A stretch of DNA of 64,000 nt from Methylomonas sp. UP202 (GCF_029910655.1 NZ_CP123898.1:84959-148958); one strand, 5' to 3'. Positions 1 through 9,526 are shown, counted from the first letter of the stretch. Notes: generated by a model not told the origin, from the letters alone. Program-made: numbers and translations.

Positions 1-82
1 CCGTCAAACGATCGCTTTGCCGGCGGATAGAGAAGTCGATGCGTTCCCCATCGCCCAAAATTGCTTCGAACTGTGCAAACAT
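1..82 (-). CDS. PRTRC system protein E-like, N-terminal fragment (cut by window edge)
   Basis: An ATG at 82 reads into the window edge as MFAQFEAILGDGERIDFSIR and onward. The start matches my memory of PRTRC (ParB-related, ThiF-related cassette) protein E, a small plasmid cassette protein of unknown function. It lies just downstream of a PRTRC-type ParB on the same strand, which is the usual order of that cassette. Only about 27 codons are visible, so the assignment rests on the N-terminal resemblance plus the neighbour. Confidence 0.55.
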   Translation of the reverse strand, partial: MFAQFEAILGDGERIDFSIRRQSDRLT

Positions 83-84
83 GG

Positions 85-2025
85 TTAAACCTCTAATTCA
101 GGGTCGAGTGTGTAGCCTGGGCTGGCGATGCGCTCGTCGTCGTCATCGAACCAGTCCAGCTCAGTGGTATCGTTGGTCGCCTGCAACCCTAAAGCATCAA
201 TGGTTGTCGTGACCGCGTGCGTGGCGTTGGTAACGGCGACGGATTTATCCTCTCCCAGGAATTGGATAACGCAAGCCGGGACGAATCCGGCAAAGTCATA
301 GCCGCAACTGAATACCTCATCCAATATCTCGCCATTTTTCTGTTTCATCAGATTGGCGAAGGTGTTTTTCTCGTTGAGGCTTTCGTAATATCGGACAAAC
401 CCCACCCCGTTGCCATTGACCGCTTCCCGTAGTAAGCCCTCCATCCCCGCTTTGGTAAAGCCACTGAGAAACTCGCGGGTCACGACAAAGGCTTCCTGGA
501 GCGCAATTCCCATAAACCGGCACACCCCGGCCGAACCCATCGCCCACCCTTTGCTCATTGTGGTATTCGTCCGCTCATGCTGTCCCAGCAAGTGCATCAG
601 CATTCGCTCGTTGAAGGCCATCGCTTCTTCAACGCTCAAGCCACCGAAGGCGTCGATGAAGTCGCGTAGGTTGCCGAACATTGGCCAACTCGCCTGCGTC
701 GTTGCGGGAACGGCCGGCAAGACCTCCTTGGGAAAGGTGCTTTGTATCAGTCGGTACAAGGCAAAACTGTTGACCAACAGCTTTGCATGCCGGTGTTGGC
801 CGATGTGCTGGGCGCTGGTATCGCGGAAGAAACCTTCGATGTATTCGAGCACTTTACCCGGCGGAGCGGCACTGGTTGCGGTGGCTGGCTTTTTAACCGG
901 ATCGTTTGGGTCCGGGTGACCCGCCCCGGTCGCTACGTTTCTGGCCGCCTGAGCGCCTGCCCCAGGCTTGTGGGAAGCCGGCGGTAACAGGCTTTTCTGA
1001 TAGTGCTGAACTTTTTGACCGTGGCACTCCAGCTCAAAACAACAATCTTCGGTGACCTTCCCCGGTGAATCCGGGTTGGTCGACAGCAAAGCCCCGAAAT
1101 GTTGGCATTGTCGGCAACCGGTTTCCAACTGCGTTTTACCGACCCCGGTTTGGCCCAATTGCATGACGACCGTGAAGCTGTGGGGCGGCTTTTCGGTGTC
1201 GACGAACACGGCCGCGAACCGATCTTGCAGATCGCGCTTTCGCATTTCAACCGTGTCCTGAATTTTTTGGTTGAAGCAATCCGGGTTGGCGCATCGGCCT
1301 TCTTCAACATGCTCATCGAACAACGTCGCTTGCAAACGCGAATTGTGATGACAGGCCGCACAGTCGGCGGTATCGAAAATCGCGCTGGACAACGGTCTGG
1401 CAAATTGGCTAAGTCGCACTTTCAGTTCGGCCACCGAATAGTGATGCTCGAGCAATTTCGCCAAGGTGGCATTTTGAAAGTCGGTCGGTAATTGGCTGAG
1501 TAGCTCGGCATGGCCCAGTTTAATCGTCCGTGCCGTCAGGGCATTCAAGACCTCTGCGGAGGCTTGCAACAGCAGCAACCTCCCCTCGAACTTTTGAGCG
1601 GACCACCCTAACAACCGCAATGCTTCCGCTCTATCGCCCCCGCAATCGCTCAGCACCTGTCTGGCGGCGATCGCTTCCTCCCCTGGACTCATATCGGCTC
1701 GCTGGGTGTTTTCAATGGTGGCCAGCAGCCGTGCCTGCTTGTCATCCAGGTGACGCACCACGGCCGGAATGTCGGACAGTCCCGCCGCGACGGCGGCCCG
1801 ATACCGCCGCTCGCCGGCCACAACCCAGTACGTGTCCCCGCCCGGTTGCGGTCGGACGATAATGGCTTGCAACACGCCTTCGGCTTTAATCGATGCGATT
1901 AATTCCTGCATTTCGTTATCGCAAAAATAAACTCTGGGATTAAATCCCTCTTGGATTGAAATACTATCCAGCGTTAAATAGGTTAAATTCGGTAATTGGG
2001 TCGCTTTGGGTTTTGCGCTTGCCAT
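85..2025 (-). CDS. PRTRC-type ParB family protein
   Basis: Large ParB-like protein of 646 residues. The N-terminal ParB/Srx domain (about residues 15-110) carries the box GERRYRAA, followed by a helical HTH-like region (about 110-210). A Cys-rich stretch follows (about 225-265; CAACHH, CANPDCF, then CRQCQH near 310), probably metal binding. The long C-terminal half is typical of the PRTRC ParB subfamily rather than of chromosomal ParB, which is about 300 residues. I chose the ATG at 2025 because AGGAGA lies 6 nt upstream; an in-frame start at 2070 lacks a comparable site. No ParA partner is visible. Likely role: DNA binding for maintenance of the mobile element. Confidence 0.85.
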   Translation of the reverse strand: MASAKPKATQLPNLTYLTLDSISIQEGFNPRVYFCDNEMQELIASIKAEGVLQAIIVRPQPGGDTYWVVAGERRYRAAVAAGLSDIPAVVRHLDDKQARLLATIENTQRADMSPGEEAIAARQVLSDCGGDRAEALRLLGWSAQKFEGRLLLLQASAEVLNALTARTIKLGHAELLSQLPTDFQNATLAKLLEHHYSVAELKVRLSQFARPLSSAIFDTADCAACHHNSRLQATLFDEHVEEGRCANPDCFNQKIQDTVEMRKRDLQDRFAAVFVDTEKPPHSFTVVMQLGQTGVGKTQLETGCRQCQHFGALLSTNPDSPGKVTEDCCFELECHGQKVQHYQKSLLPPASHKPGAGAQAARNVATGAGHPDPNDPVKKPATATSAAPPGKVLEYIEGFFRDTSAQHIGQHRHAKLLVNSFALYRLIQSTFPKEVLPAVPATTQASWPMFGNLRDFIDAFGGLSVEEAMAFNERMLMHLLGQHERTNTTMSKGWAMGSAGVCRFMGIALQEAFVVTREFLSGFTKAGMEGLLREAVNGNGVGFVRYYESLNEKNTFANLMKQKNGEILDEVFSCGYDFAGFVPACVIQFLGEDKSVAVTNATHAVTTTIDALGLQATNDTTELDWFDDDDERIASPGYTLDPELEV

Positions 2026-2233
2026 TGGTCTTCTCCTATTGCATGAATTAAGGTGGTCAGTGCTTTTCACGAAAAAAACATCGCACGGATAATTGAATAT
2101 GCAATAGCCAATCTGCCGGTATTAATTTAGGGATACGAGGACTTCATCGAATCTACACGTTGGATAGATCAGAGCGATACACCTTCTTTGTATTTTGATA
2201 ATTCGGCACTCAAATGATAATATTCACTCTACT

Positions 2234-2380
2234 TTATGCGCCGTACTCAAGCAGTTGCAAAACAGCGTGCAGTTCCTCAATAGTAAGTTCGCCGTCGATT
2301 GTTGCCGTTCCTGCATCTTCATCAATACTGATCTTTGCATCCGATTGCTCTAGAATTTGTTTTGCTTCTTGATGTGTCAT
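2234..2380 (-). CDS. small acidic hypothetical protein (48 aa)
   Basis: A short frame starts at ATG 2380 (MTHQEAKQILEQSDAKISID) and ends at 2234. GGGAG lies about 9 nt upstream of the ATG. It encodes a 48-residue acidic protein with regular helix-like spacing (LTIEELHAVLQLLEYGA at the C-terminus). It sits between parB and the 119-aa gene on the same strand. I do not recognise it. The ribosome site, strand agreement and plausible composition are the only support. Confidence 0.5.
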   Translation of the reverse strand: MTHQEAKQILEQSDAKISIDEDAGTATIDGELTIEELHAVLQLLEYGA

Positions 2381-2433
2381 GATTGGTGCTCCCGCGCCTA
2401 CACACTGTTACAGCCCAGACTCAATTTGCTGAC

Positions 2434-2793
2434 TCAATATTCGTCGGCCACCATGAAAACCCGATCCGCCCAATAGAACAACCGCCGCCCGACGTTCGGA
2501 GTAGAGCACGCCACGGCGGTCTCCATCACCGCTCGACCCTCACCGTCGGTCACCGACCATTGCGCCAGTCCGGCGCCGTAAACCAACTCGATTCTAAGCC
2601 AGGGATACTGTGCGGAGAGGGGTAACAGATCAGACACCACCGCCGCCAATAGTCCGGTTAAGTCGGTCGTTTCGATCCAGGCTTTTACGCCGGCGGTCAC
2701 CCGCACAGGTTCGAAGTTGCCGACACAAAACCATCCGCCATCGTCCAGCGCAGAATGCAGCGTTACCACGCCGATGATCGTGTCGGTCCTCAT
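2434..2793 (-). CDS. hypothetical protein, coupled to the DUF1173 gene
   Basis: 119-residue protein of unknown family. The ATG at 2793 overlaps the TGA of the upstream DUF1173 gene (ATGA), which argues for translational coupling and for this start rather than the GTG at 2802. It is rich in aromatic and beta-type segments (GGWFCVGNFEPVRVTAGVKAW; RLFYWADRVFMVADEY). The context is plasmid maintenance genes. No motif suggests an activity. Confidence 0.7.
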   Translation of the reverse strand: MRTDTIIGVVTLHSALDDGGWFCVGNFEPVRVTAGVKAWIETTDLTGLLAAVVSDLLPLSAQYPWLRIELVYGAGLAQWSVTDGEGRAVMETAVACSTPNVGRRLFYWADRVFMVADEY

Positions 2794-3974
2794 ACCTCGC
2801 ACAAGGCCTGATGTAAAGGATCCCAGATCAGCGACGGGGTTCGGCTCTCGGCGATGATGTCACGCAGCGCGGAGGTTGATTCTTCGTGGGCAGCGGTGTC
2901 TCCCACGTAGACCGCGCTAGGCGTGTCGGTATCCACCAGCACCGCCGTCGCCAGCGGTTTTGATCTGGCCAGGTTGTAGCGCAGGCATTTTGAAAATGAA
3001 CGGCCGTGAGCCACCAAATAGTCAATCAAAGCCAGTTCCTCGGCCGTCTCGAACGGAATCCACTGCGCAGAAACATTCATCAGGCTAAGCTGATCGATTT
3101 CCGGATAGCCACCCAGCCGAATCGAGAACGTAGCAATAACCATGAGACGGCTGGACTCATTACCCCGCCACAACAACCATTCCGTATCGAACTGCTTGAG
3201 TACGCGCTTGTAGGTCTGATCATTCAGATAGAACGGGTACTCCGGCAGGTGTTTGATGATGAGCTTTTGCCCGAATCGGGCCGGCTTGACCTCCTTGAGT
3301 TCGCCGATCAGCACACGAAAGCGGTTGAGGTTGTCCGGATACGCCAAGTCCTTGGCAATTCGGGCGTTGATCTCGTCCTTTTTGTCCAGGCTGAAGGTTT
3401 CCGGGATAAACACCAACCGATCCAAGGCCGTCGCTTTGGCGACTTTGCCGGCACAGGCTTCGAGTAGGGCTTTGCGCAGCCCATGCCAATTGCGCCGGGA
3501 ATCCGCCGCCGGCGTCCAGCGCTGCCAACCGCTTTGTTCCCACAGATAATGCAGCAAACCGCGCAGGCCGAGCTTGGCCTCGGACGCCTTGATGCTGGTC
3601 GGCTTGGTCGCTTCCTCGCCCTCGACAGGCGCGACCGGCGTTCGGCTTTTACCTGGCGCCAAACGAAAATCGAATTTCAATTGGGTGATGCCGGTCTCAA
3701 GATTGTCCTTGATGGCCGATCCATATACCTGGCCCAGACCGGACAATTCCGCCGGCGGTTCGTAAGAATCACAGCCCGGATGATGCCGCTCGCCGGAATT
3801 AGGCATCCGTTTCAGCCAATAGCGGTCGTAGGCAAAGGCAATATACAGCTCGACACCCTGAGCGGTGCATAAACACAACGGCCGTTGTTGGTTGGCGTAG
3901 GCCTGTTTCAAGATCGTCTGGAGGTGGCCGTGGTCCTCGGTGAATTCGATCGTTCCGACGCGATAATGATTCAT
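2790..3974 (-). CDS. DUF1173 family protein
   Basis: 394-residue protein that matches DUF1173, a family found on plasmids and ICEs with unknown biochemical function. Visible hallmarks are PLCLCTAQGVELYIA near residue 32, a Cys/His segment GERHHPGCDSYEPPAELSGLG (about 61-81), LRGLLHYLWEQSGWQRWTPA (about 138-157) and FIPETFSLDKKDEI (about 190-203). It overlaps the 64-aa gene upstream and the 119-aa gene downstream by 4 nt each, so these three form one translationally coupled operon. Confidence 0.85.
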   Translation of the reverse strand: MNHYRVGTIEFTEDHGHLQTILKQAYANQQRPLCLCTAQGVELYIAFAYDRYWLKRMPNSGERHHPGCDSYEPPAELSGLGQVYGSAIKDNLETGITQLKFDFRLAPGKSRTPVAPVEGEEATKPTSIKASEAKLGLRGLLHYLWEQSGWQRWTPAADSRRNWHGLRKALLEACAGKVAKATALDRLVFIPETFSLDKKDEINARIAKDLAYPDNLNRFRVLIGELKEVKPARFGQKLIIKHLPEYPFYLNDQTYKRVLKQFDTEWLLWRGNESSRLMVIATFSIRLGGYPEIDQLSLMNVSAQWIPFETAEELALIDYLVAHGRSFSKCLRYNLARSKPLATAVLVDTDTPSAVYVGDTAAHEESTSALRDIIAESRTPSLIWDPLHQALCEV

Positions 3975-4165
3975 GGTGCTTCCTCAATGATCGAACGGTC
4001 GGCAGCGTCATCGGCGTAGTGGCCGGTACCGCACACCGGGCAAGCGACATCCGGATGGTGGTAACCGGGATCGCAAAAAGGGGGTTTGACTCGACGGATC
4101 TTGAAGGGCTGGGTCTCGGCACCGGCCGTTGAACTAGTCTGTTCGGCATGTTCCATTGGGCTCAT
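3971..4165 (-). CDS. small zinc-ribbon-like hypothetical protein (64 aa)
   Basis: 64-residue protein whose stop overlaps the start of the DUF1173 gene (ATGA). The middle contains FCDPGYHHPDVACPVCGTGH, a Cys/His cluster (C..HH..CPVC..H) that could bind zinc. A second in-frame ATG is at 4156; the first has GAGGAA about 8 nt upstream. Its function is unknown; its place at the head of the DUF1173 operon suggests a shared role. Confidence 0.65.
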   Translation of the reverse strand: MSPMEHAEQTSSTAGAETQPFKIRRVKPPFCDPGYHHPDVACPVCGTGHYADDAADRSIIEEAP

Positions 4166-4228
4166 CGAACCGTTCCTCGAGGCCGTCGATAGAGGTGCAT
4201 CCCATGAAACATGGGATGCGTTGGTAAG

Positions 4229-4537
4229 TTACATTTTCAAGTGATCCAAAATCAGATCACGCATTTCCAGGTAATCGACCCCTTCCGATTCGCAACAAGC
4301 GCGAAACGAAAACGGCGTCAGGTCCTCGCTCATTAACCATTCCCGCGATTCCGACTTTTCTTTGGCCGAAACCCGTCCGTCATTGAGCGAACCTAACATC
4401 ATCAACAGCAAGCGATACCGCAACTCGCTGAATTCCTGTTCCGTGAATTGGGGCAGTTTGTCCCAATCGATCACGAAGATATCGAACTGCTCCACGCCGG
4501 GATACACCCGCCTGGCAGTGGCTGTACGCTTTTGCAT
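4229..4537 (-). CDS. hypothetical protein with structured leader (102 aa)
   Basis: 102-residue protein of unknown family (MQKRTATARRVYPG start; acidic helical C-terminus). Its mRNA leader (4538-4597, minus strand) is one of the shared two-hairpin leaders. The Shine-Dalgarno sequence GGAGGA pairs exactly with TCCTCC just upstream. This places the gene in the same post-transcriptional group as the bet, cobS- and cobT-like genes 13-26 kb away. Confidence 0.7.
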   Translation of the reverse strand: MQKRTATARRVYPGVEQFDIFVIDWDKLPQFTEQEFSELRYRLLLMMLGSLNDGRVSAKEKSESREWLMSEDLTPFSFRACCESEGVDYLEMRDLILDHLKM

Positions 4538-4597
4538 AAGCTCCTCCTAAAACACGGAGGAACCCCTAAACGGAGGATTCCCCCGTTTAGGGTTGAA
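4538..4597 (-). promoter_or_regulatory. structured leader L0 (two hairpins, SD sequestered)
   Basis: Read on the minus strand, ACCCTAAACGG pairs with CCGTTTAGGGGT around a short purine loop. Then TCCTCC pairs with GGAGGA, which is the Shine-Dalgarno sequence of the 102-aa gene. The order and spacing match the plus-strand leaders L1-L12, but the stem sequences differ. Confidence 0.7.
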
Positions 4598-4701
4598 ATG
4601 GACGGCCCGTTGCCGGGCGTCGTTAGATATGCTGATTTTTTAAGAAGCCAGCGACTTCCTTGAACGTTAGCGAGAACCGTTATAGCAAAAATCGCATTTC
4701 A

Positions 4702-4746
4702 AACCCGCTGGCTAGATGCTTTTAAAACGCATCTTCCCAGCGGGTT
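4702..4746. repeat. 45-nt palindromic repeat, copy 1
   Basis: Palindrome with outer arms AACCCGCTGG and CCAGCGGGTT and a near-palindromic core GATGCTTTTAAAACGCATC. It differs from copy 2 (5492-5536) at one base and lies in the same orientation about 790 bp away. The two copies flank the AcaB-like gene. A T-run follows this copy, so it could also work as a terminator. Confidence 0.85.
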
Positions 4747-4793
4747 TTTTCCAAACCGCAGGGCATGGCCCCCCCCAAATCACGCGCATTTCG

Positions 4794-5432
4794 CTATGAC
4801 GCCGCCGCTTCGAGTTCCGCATCCGCATCGTCCTTCTCGTCATCCAAGTCGATGCCTTTATCGATCAATACCTGCCGGGCGGAGGCCACTTCGTCGGTCT
4901 TGCCGCGTGTTCGGGCTTCCCGATAGGCTGCGGTGCGCAAACTGATGATGCGACGGGCCAGTTTCTGAATCCGTAATTGCCATTGATGTTCGGTGTCCGC
5001 GCGTTTTTCGTTCGCAATCATATTGCTCAGCCACAAGGTATCGACCAACTTCATGACGTCGTCCATTTTCAGCATCAACGCTACGAATTGCGACACTTGC
5101 GGCGAGACTATTTCGATCTCGTAGCTGCCGGGATTGCTGTACTTGGGCGTTCCGGAAATACCGTTTTCGTCTCTCAGTTTCTCCAAACGCTCGATTTCCC
5201 TGCCCAAATCGCTGGTGCAGGCTTCGATCAGCTGGGACACCGCCGCTTGCACCTGATCGATATGCGCCTTCTCGCCGATGACGTACAAAATCGTATCGAG
5301 CATGTACAGCGCGGTGACCACCGATCTGAAGTAGCGTTGGTGAACACGCTTGGTGTATTCGCTATTGAGCACCAAGGTCTGGGTAAAACTGGGGCGACTA
5401 TAGAGCGTGGTTTCGGGTTGCGTTTCAGCCAT
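4794..5432 (-). CDS. AcaB/DUF1845-like ICE protein (tentative)
   Basis: 212-residue helical protein. The segment from about residue 105 to 165 (VALMLKMDDVMKLVDTLWLS, then ARRIISLRTAAYR) resembles the C-terminal half of DUF1845/AcaB-family ICE proteins, in which a dinucleated helix-rich region ends in a similar LAxxYR motif. This is pattern resemblance from memory only. The start is set at ATG 5432 because GGTAGGTG lies about 8 nt upstream; a GTG at 5441 is the alternative. The gene is bracketed by the two 45-nt palindromes. Confidence 0.5.
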   Translation of the reverse strand: MAETQPETTLYSRPSFTQTLVLNSEYTKRVHQRYFRSVVTALYMLDTILYVIGEKAHIDQVQAAVSQLIEACTSDLGREIERLEKLRDENGISGTPKYSNPGSYEIEIVSPQVSQFVALMLKMDDVMKLVDTLWLSNMIANEKRADTEHQWQLRIQKLARRIISLRTAAYREARTRGKTDEVASARQVLIDKGIDLDDEKDDADAELEAAAS

Positions 5433-5491
5433 GACATTCACCTACCTAACAGGAATTGAGAGTCTGCCATGCTAACGCATTTGATTTTTTC

Positions 5492-5536
5492 AACCCGCTG
5501 GCTAGATGCGTTTAAAACGCATCTTCCCAGCGGGTT
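5492..5536. repeat. 45-nt palindromic repeat, copy 2
   Basis: Same sequence as copy 1 except for G in place of T in the core (GATGCGTTTAAAACGCATC). It lies between the divergent AcaB-like gene and the KfrA-like gene, 54 nt before the kfrA-like start. That position fits an operator for the KfrA-like protein, or a partition or replication site. Confidence 0.85.
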
Positions 5537-5589
5537 GTTCGGTTGCATGTCCTGAATTTCATGCGAAGATGGTCCCTATTTCCTAACTC

Positions 5590-6519
5590 ATGGCTCCGCC
5601 AATGCGTAAACAATCCGATACCTATGCCCTGGCGTACGAATGCTGCGATATCGTCTTGATGGAAGATGGCCGCTTTCCGACCATTGAAGCAATTCGTGAT
5701 CGCATCGGCGTGAATAGTCCGACCGTGATCAGCCGGGCGATCAAAGACTGGACCGTGCATTTTGTCGACAAGCACCGACAAGCCTTCGAGCGGCCGGATA
5801 TGCCTGCGGTGTTGGTGGATGCCGCCACCTCGCTGTGGCAACTGGCCGTGAAGGAAGCCGATAAAACCTTCGACGAACAGCGCCAAGCATTCGAACAAAA
5901 CGCTGCCAGCGATCGGGCACTGGTCGCCGAACTGCAACAACAATTGGCCGCGCAGCAAGCCCAATGGACAGCGGAGCGCGCGCAACTGAACCAACACAAC
6001 GCCGAACTGCAGCAAGCCAATACCGAATTGTCGACCTCGTTGGTCGAAGCACGGCTTTCCATCAGCCAGACGACTGCCGAACTGGCGACGACTCGTGAGG
6101 CCTTGTCCAGAGCGGAAGGCAGCTTAACGGCGGCCAATGCCGCTCTTCAAGCGCAAGAAGCCGCCTGGTCGGATCGCTTCGAACAACAGCACGGCTGGCA
6201 CTTGACCCGTATCGAACAGGAAAAAGACGCCGCCCGTCAGGAACACGCCAGGACCATTGCGACGCTCGAGCGCGCGGCGGAAGAAGCCAGACTTGAACGA
6301 GCCACCGCTCAGGCCCGGATTACCCAGTTAATGCAACAACTCGGCGAACGCCATGCACATCAACTCAAATGGGAAGCCGATCTCGCCCAGTTGCGCGAGC
6401 AATTGGCATTACGCGAGGAAGAACTCCACGCCGAAAAAGACAAAAGCCGCAAGCTTCAAGAGCTGGTCAGGAAACAACGCCGGCCGACCCCATCCACCCC
6501 GGACAAGGCGGCCGGATGA
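5590..6519 (+). CDS. KfrA-like plasmid DNA-binding coiled-coil protein
   Basis: 309 residues. The N-terminal domain (about residues 5-60; TIEAIRDRIGVNSPTVISRA) looks like the winged-helix/HTH of KfrA. From about residue 90 to 300 it is an almost unbroken coiled coil rich in Q, E, A and R (LQQQLAAQQAQWTAERAQLN). KfrA proteins of broad-host-range plasmids repress their own promoter by binding an upstream inverted repeat and help organise or stabilise the plasmid. Palindrome copy 2 lies in the right place. The stop overlaps the next start (ATGA). Confidence 0.85.
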   Translation: MAPPMRKQSDTYALAYECCDIVLMEDGRFPTIEAIRDRIGVNSPTVISRAIKDWTVHFVDKHRQAFERPDMPAVLVDAATSLWQLAVKEADKTFDEQRQAFEQNAASDRALVAELQQQLAAQQAQWTAERAQLNQHNAELQQANTELSTSLVEARLSISQTTAELATTREALSRAEGSLTAANAALQAQEAAWSDRFEQQHGWHLTRIEQEKDAARQEHARTIATLERAAEEARLERATAQARITQLMQQLGERHAHQLKWEADLAQLREQLALREEELHAEKDKSRKLQELVRKQRRPTPSTPDKAAG

Positions 6520-6674
6520 AGAACCCCACGGAACTGGCGCTGGTACGGGGCTGGATCCAAGGCTTAAACGTAGTCGGAAAAGGCAAGGCGCAACGCCAAG
6601 TCCCGATCGCCCAGCGACTGATAGACGAAATCAATGCCCATTTGCGGGACCTGCAGCTCAAACCGATCGGTTAA
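6516..6674 (+). CDS. small hypothetical protein coupled to kfrA-like gene (52 aa)
   Basis: The ATG at 6516 overlaps the TGA of the kfrA-like gene. It encodes 52 residues (MKNPTELALVRGWIQGLNVV, then a basic middle and INAHLRDLQLKPIG). The ATGA overlap and helical composition support a real gene. I do not recognise the family. Confidence 0.6.
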   Translation: MKNPTELALVRGWIQGLNVVGKGKAQRQVPIAQRLIDEINAHLRDLQLKPIG

Positions 6675-7133
6675 TCACAGTCACAAAATCATCGCCGCCA
6701 CCTCGATTTACGTTCATTGGGCATTGCTTGGCGGGTGTTTTATCGGGAAAGACCGCTTTCGGGCGATGAAAAAGGAGATCTGGCCGGCGCTTTCGACCCT
6801 AACCTGCCGTATACAAGAACATCTTCAGCGTCAACTTCATTTACAAAGCTGCCAGTCCAAATCCCTGAATAGGAACAATAGAATCAGTTCTCTATTGCAA
6901 GCGCCGCAGTAAAAACTCCCACAGTTCTCCCATTACAACAGCGCAAATTTTCAAGATACTTCACACCATGTTCAGACGGCGGGGTGCTGGTAGCAGCAAC
7001 CCGCCGTCCACAACTTAATAGCTGGCTTGGTAATTGGCTAAGTCCATGATGAATATTGGTATCGATTAAAACTTTACGAAACGGCATTGAAGATACTGCC
7101 GTTTAACCGAACAAACAGCCGGAGAACAAAACC
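6675..7133. other. intergenic region with one long hairpin
   Basis: I see no convincing gene here. The clearest structure is a hairpin at 6975-7008 with arms GACGGCGGG and CCCGCCGTC and partial pairing inside; no T-run follows, so a terminator role is not evident. The ribosome site of the next gene (GGAG, about 10 nt before 7134) lies at the right end. Confidence 0.5.
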
Positions 7134-7697
7134 ATGAACAGACTGCCAGAAACCGTCAACCAACAATTCAACCAATTGTTTGCCGCCATTGGTCACGCAG
7201 CCGATGACTTAAAAATCGAAAGCGCCGAAGCAAGTCTTATGGGAGATTTCGCGTCGGTAACAGCGAGAATGGAAGACTGTAAACGCTTGCAGACGTTGGA
7301 GGCGGAATTGAGAGCCTGTTTAAAACGCTTCGGTGACAAACAACCCAGCAAAGCCGTTATCCGATCCGTTCGGGCACATACTCGCCGATACACTCGCAAG
7401 TCGGGTGGCAAACTAAAGGTAACGGTCGGTGCAAAAACCATCGAACAAGCCACGATTTCGGATACCTTTGTGCAAACCCTGGCAACGCTGGGCTTGGATA
7501 AAGTCGCCCGACTCAACAAAAAGCTTTCCGGTATACCGTTATTAGCCAGAACCCCAGCAAGCGGCTATCAAACCCAAAAATTTCATCAAGGCTGGTATGT
7601 CACCACGCATTTCAATCAACCGACCGCGATAAAAATGCTGCAAGAGGTGGGGAGAGAATTACATGTGCCGTTGAGAGTCGAGGCTATTGATCGCTAA
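7134..7697 (+). CDS. hypothetical protein (187 aa) upstream of the kinase gene
   Basis: 187 residues, unknown family. The first half is helical (QQFNQLFAAIGHAADDLKIE), followed by a basic linker around RAHTRRYTRKSGGKLKV. The C-terminal ~90 residues form a compact domain ending KFHQGWYVTTHFNQPTAIKM and VGRELHVPLRVEAI. It lies 100 nt upstream of the histidine-kinase gene in the same direction, so it may belong to the same accessory module. Confidence 0.65.
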   Translation: MNRLPETVNQQFNQLFAAIGHAADDLKIESAEASLMGDFASVTARMEDCKRLQTLEAELRACLKRFGDKQPSKAVIRSVRAHTRRYTRKSGGKLKVTVGAKTIEQATISDTFVQTLATLGLDKVARLNKKLSGIPLLARTPASGYQTQKFHQGWYVTTHFNQPTAIKMLQEVGRELHVPLRVEAIDR

Positions 7698-7799
7698 CGC
7701 CGCTGACAGACCAAATCCAATTGCTTAAGGCTCGATGACCGGCCCATGGCCTGCCAGTCTGTTGCCAAACCACACCGAACAAAACCAAAGGACACCGGC

Positions 7800-9515
7800 A
7801 TGAACACAAACAACGCTTCTAACTCGAATGAATTCGATCCGAAAAAAAACGACAATAATCAAACCACGGATACTATCCTCGGGTTTGATTTGGAAAAAAT
7901 TTTGGATGAAACTCGTAGAGATTTCGAATCTGGAAAGCTCGACTATGATCTTGCTAAGGAAAAGTTATTCGGTGCAGATAAGGATTATGAAGGCGGCATG
8001 GAAGACATGATTGATGCTGCAAAGAAAGGGTCTCCAGACGCTTTAAATTGGCTCGTGAACGCGGGGATTCGATTAATTATCCCTGATATTTTGTGGGAGA
8101 AAAAAAATATCCAAGCTTGTGAAAGCTATGTTTTGCAGTTTTGCAGGGAGAACACGACTGGCCCTCACGCGGCAATGGCAAATTTTTTTCTTGGTTTGAT
8201 GTGCTGGGCGGGGAAAGGCGTGGCAAAGAATGATGAATTGGCGATTCTTTATTTTAAAGAGGCTTGTAATGGGCCATTTCTCGACGACCTTGGAAACGAT
8301 AATGATAGATTTGAAAACTATGGAGAAGATTTAATATATTTATATTTCGACGTTTTTTCATGCGAAAAAATGACGCATAACTACGATTCGGAGCTTAAAT
8401 CAAAAGCTGCATGTGTTAATCTAAAAGATGCAGGCAAAATACTATGTAATGGCATACCTTCAAGCTGGCCTTTTTCATGTGGCGACAAGTATTTTATGTT
8501 GTCGCTACGGCTTAATGTTCTTATTCAATCCGGCGAGTATTTGTTGGCTGAAGAAAATATTGATAAAATATTAAAAGAGGTAACAGAGCATGAAAGAATA
8601 TTATTTAAGCCGCTTTCCCCTCTCCTTTCTCAGAAGCTTGAACTTGAAAAAACCAATCAACGTTTGGAAGCAAAAGAACGCGAACTCGAAGAAACCATGT
8701 CCATGTTCGCCCACAAATTCCGCAGTCCGCTGGATGCGATCATTTACAACACCAGTCACGAACATCAGCCCAAGCTGTACATTCAGGCGGCGCAAACCAT
8801 GCGCGGCTTGCTGGACATTTTCAGCATCATTTCCACCGATGCCGACACGCTTCAGGAAAAGCTCAAGCAAGACTGCCAAGGCAATGGCAATTTGACCCTG
8901 CTGTTCAGTAAAACCTTGGACATGATTTTGCTGCATTTGCTGTCGGTGTCCGCTACCGAAAAAATTCAGCAACACTATCTGCGTTACGCCAAAGCGCATG
9001 AACTATGCGCTGGCGATTTGACTTATAAAGCCTGGAACGAAGAGCATTTCGAACTGGAGAGGCAATTGCAAGCCGAATGGGAACAAAGCTATGCCCAGCT
9101 TTTGAGCGAATCGGCCACGCTGGAACAACGGCTGGCTTGGCTGGAACAACGCTTTTTCAAGCTGGAAATTCAGGGATTCGAGCGCGCCGATATACAATTC
9201 AAGGAATACGGCATCACCGAATCGTTTTTGACCATCCTGCTCAATGAAATTTTGGTCAACGCCTTCAAATACTACGCTTCGGCGGAGGCTCAGCCAGTGG
9301 TAGTGGAATGGCTCGGGCGTGACGGGTTTCAGGTATTGAGTTGCCGCAACCCCAGTCAGCGGAGTGAGCGTGACAGGCTTAAAGGTAGCGGCAAAGGGCA
9401 TACCTTTTTGTCGGCACTGGCGCGGATCACGGGCAGCCAATTCAGCAAGCCCAAGCCCCAGGACGATTTTTTCATGGAGTTTGCCATTGCCGATCAACTG
9501 TTAATCTCAAGCTAG
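7800..9515 (+). CDS. soluble histidine kinase-like protein with helical-repeat N-terminus
   Basis: 571 residues without membrane segments. Residues 60-280 are helical-repeat-like with a Sel1/TPR flavour (MANFFLGLMCWAGKGVAKND at about 126-145). A short coiled coil follows (about 280-300), then an H-box FAHKFRSPLDAI with candidate phospho-acceptor His305. The ATPase part has an N-box LLNEILVNAFKYY (Asn487) and a glycine-rich GSGKGHTFL (529-537); no clear D-box is visible. Base composition is AT-richer than in the element core. It is followed 11 nt later by a receiver-domain gene. Layout recalls intracellular kinases of defence two-component systems such as Detocs, but identity to them is not claimed. 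Confidence 0.75.
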   Translation: MNTNNASNSNEFDPKKNDNNQTTDTILGFDLEKILDETRRDFESGKLDYDLAKEKLFGADKDYEGGMEDMIDAAKKGSPDALNWLVNAGIRLIIPDILWEKKNIQACESYVLQFCRENTTGPHAAMANFFLGLMCWAGKGVAKNDELAILYFKEACNGPFLDDLGNDNDRFENYGEDLIYLYFDVFSCEKMTHNYDSELKSKAACVNLKDAGKILCNGIPSSWPFSCGDKYFMLSLRLNVLIQSGEYLLAEENIDKILKEVTEHERILFKPLSPLLSQKLELEKTNQRLEAKERELEETMSMFAHKFRSPLDAIIYNTSHEHQPKLYIQAAQTMRGLLDIFSIISTDADTLQEKLKQDCQGNGNLTLLFSKTLDMILLHLLSVSATEKIQQHYLRYAKAHELCAGDLTYKAWNEEHFELERQLQAEWEQSYAQLLSESATLEQRLAWLEQRFFKLEIQGFERADIQFKEYGITESFLTILLNEILVNAFKYYASAEAQPVVVEWLGRDGFQVLSCRNPSQRSERDRLKGSGKGHTFLSALARITGSQFSKPKPQDDFFMEFAIADQLLISS

Positions 9516-9526
9516 GAAGGTGAATA

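Noticed and set aside
6884..7087. 67-codon minus-strand frame in the gap before the 187-aa gene
   Set aside because: It runs through the palindrome at 6975-7008, has no ribosome site, and its composition is random.
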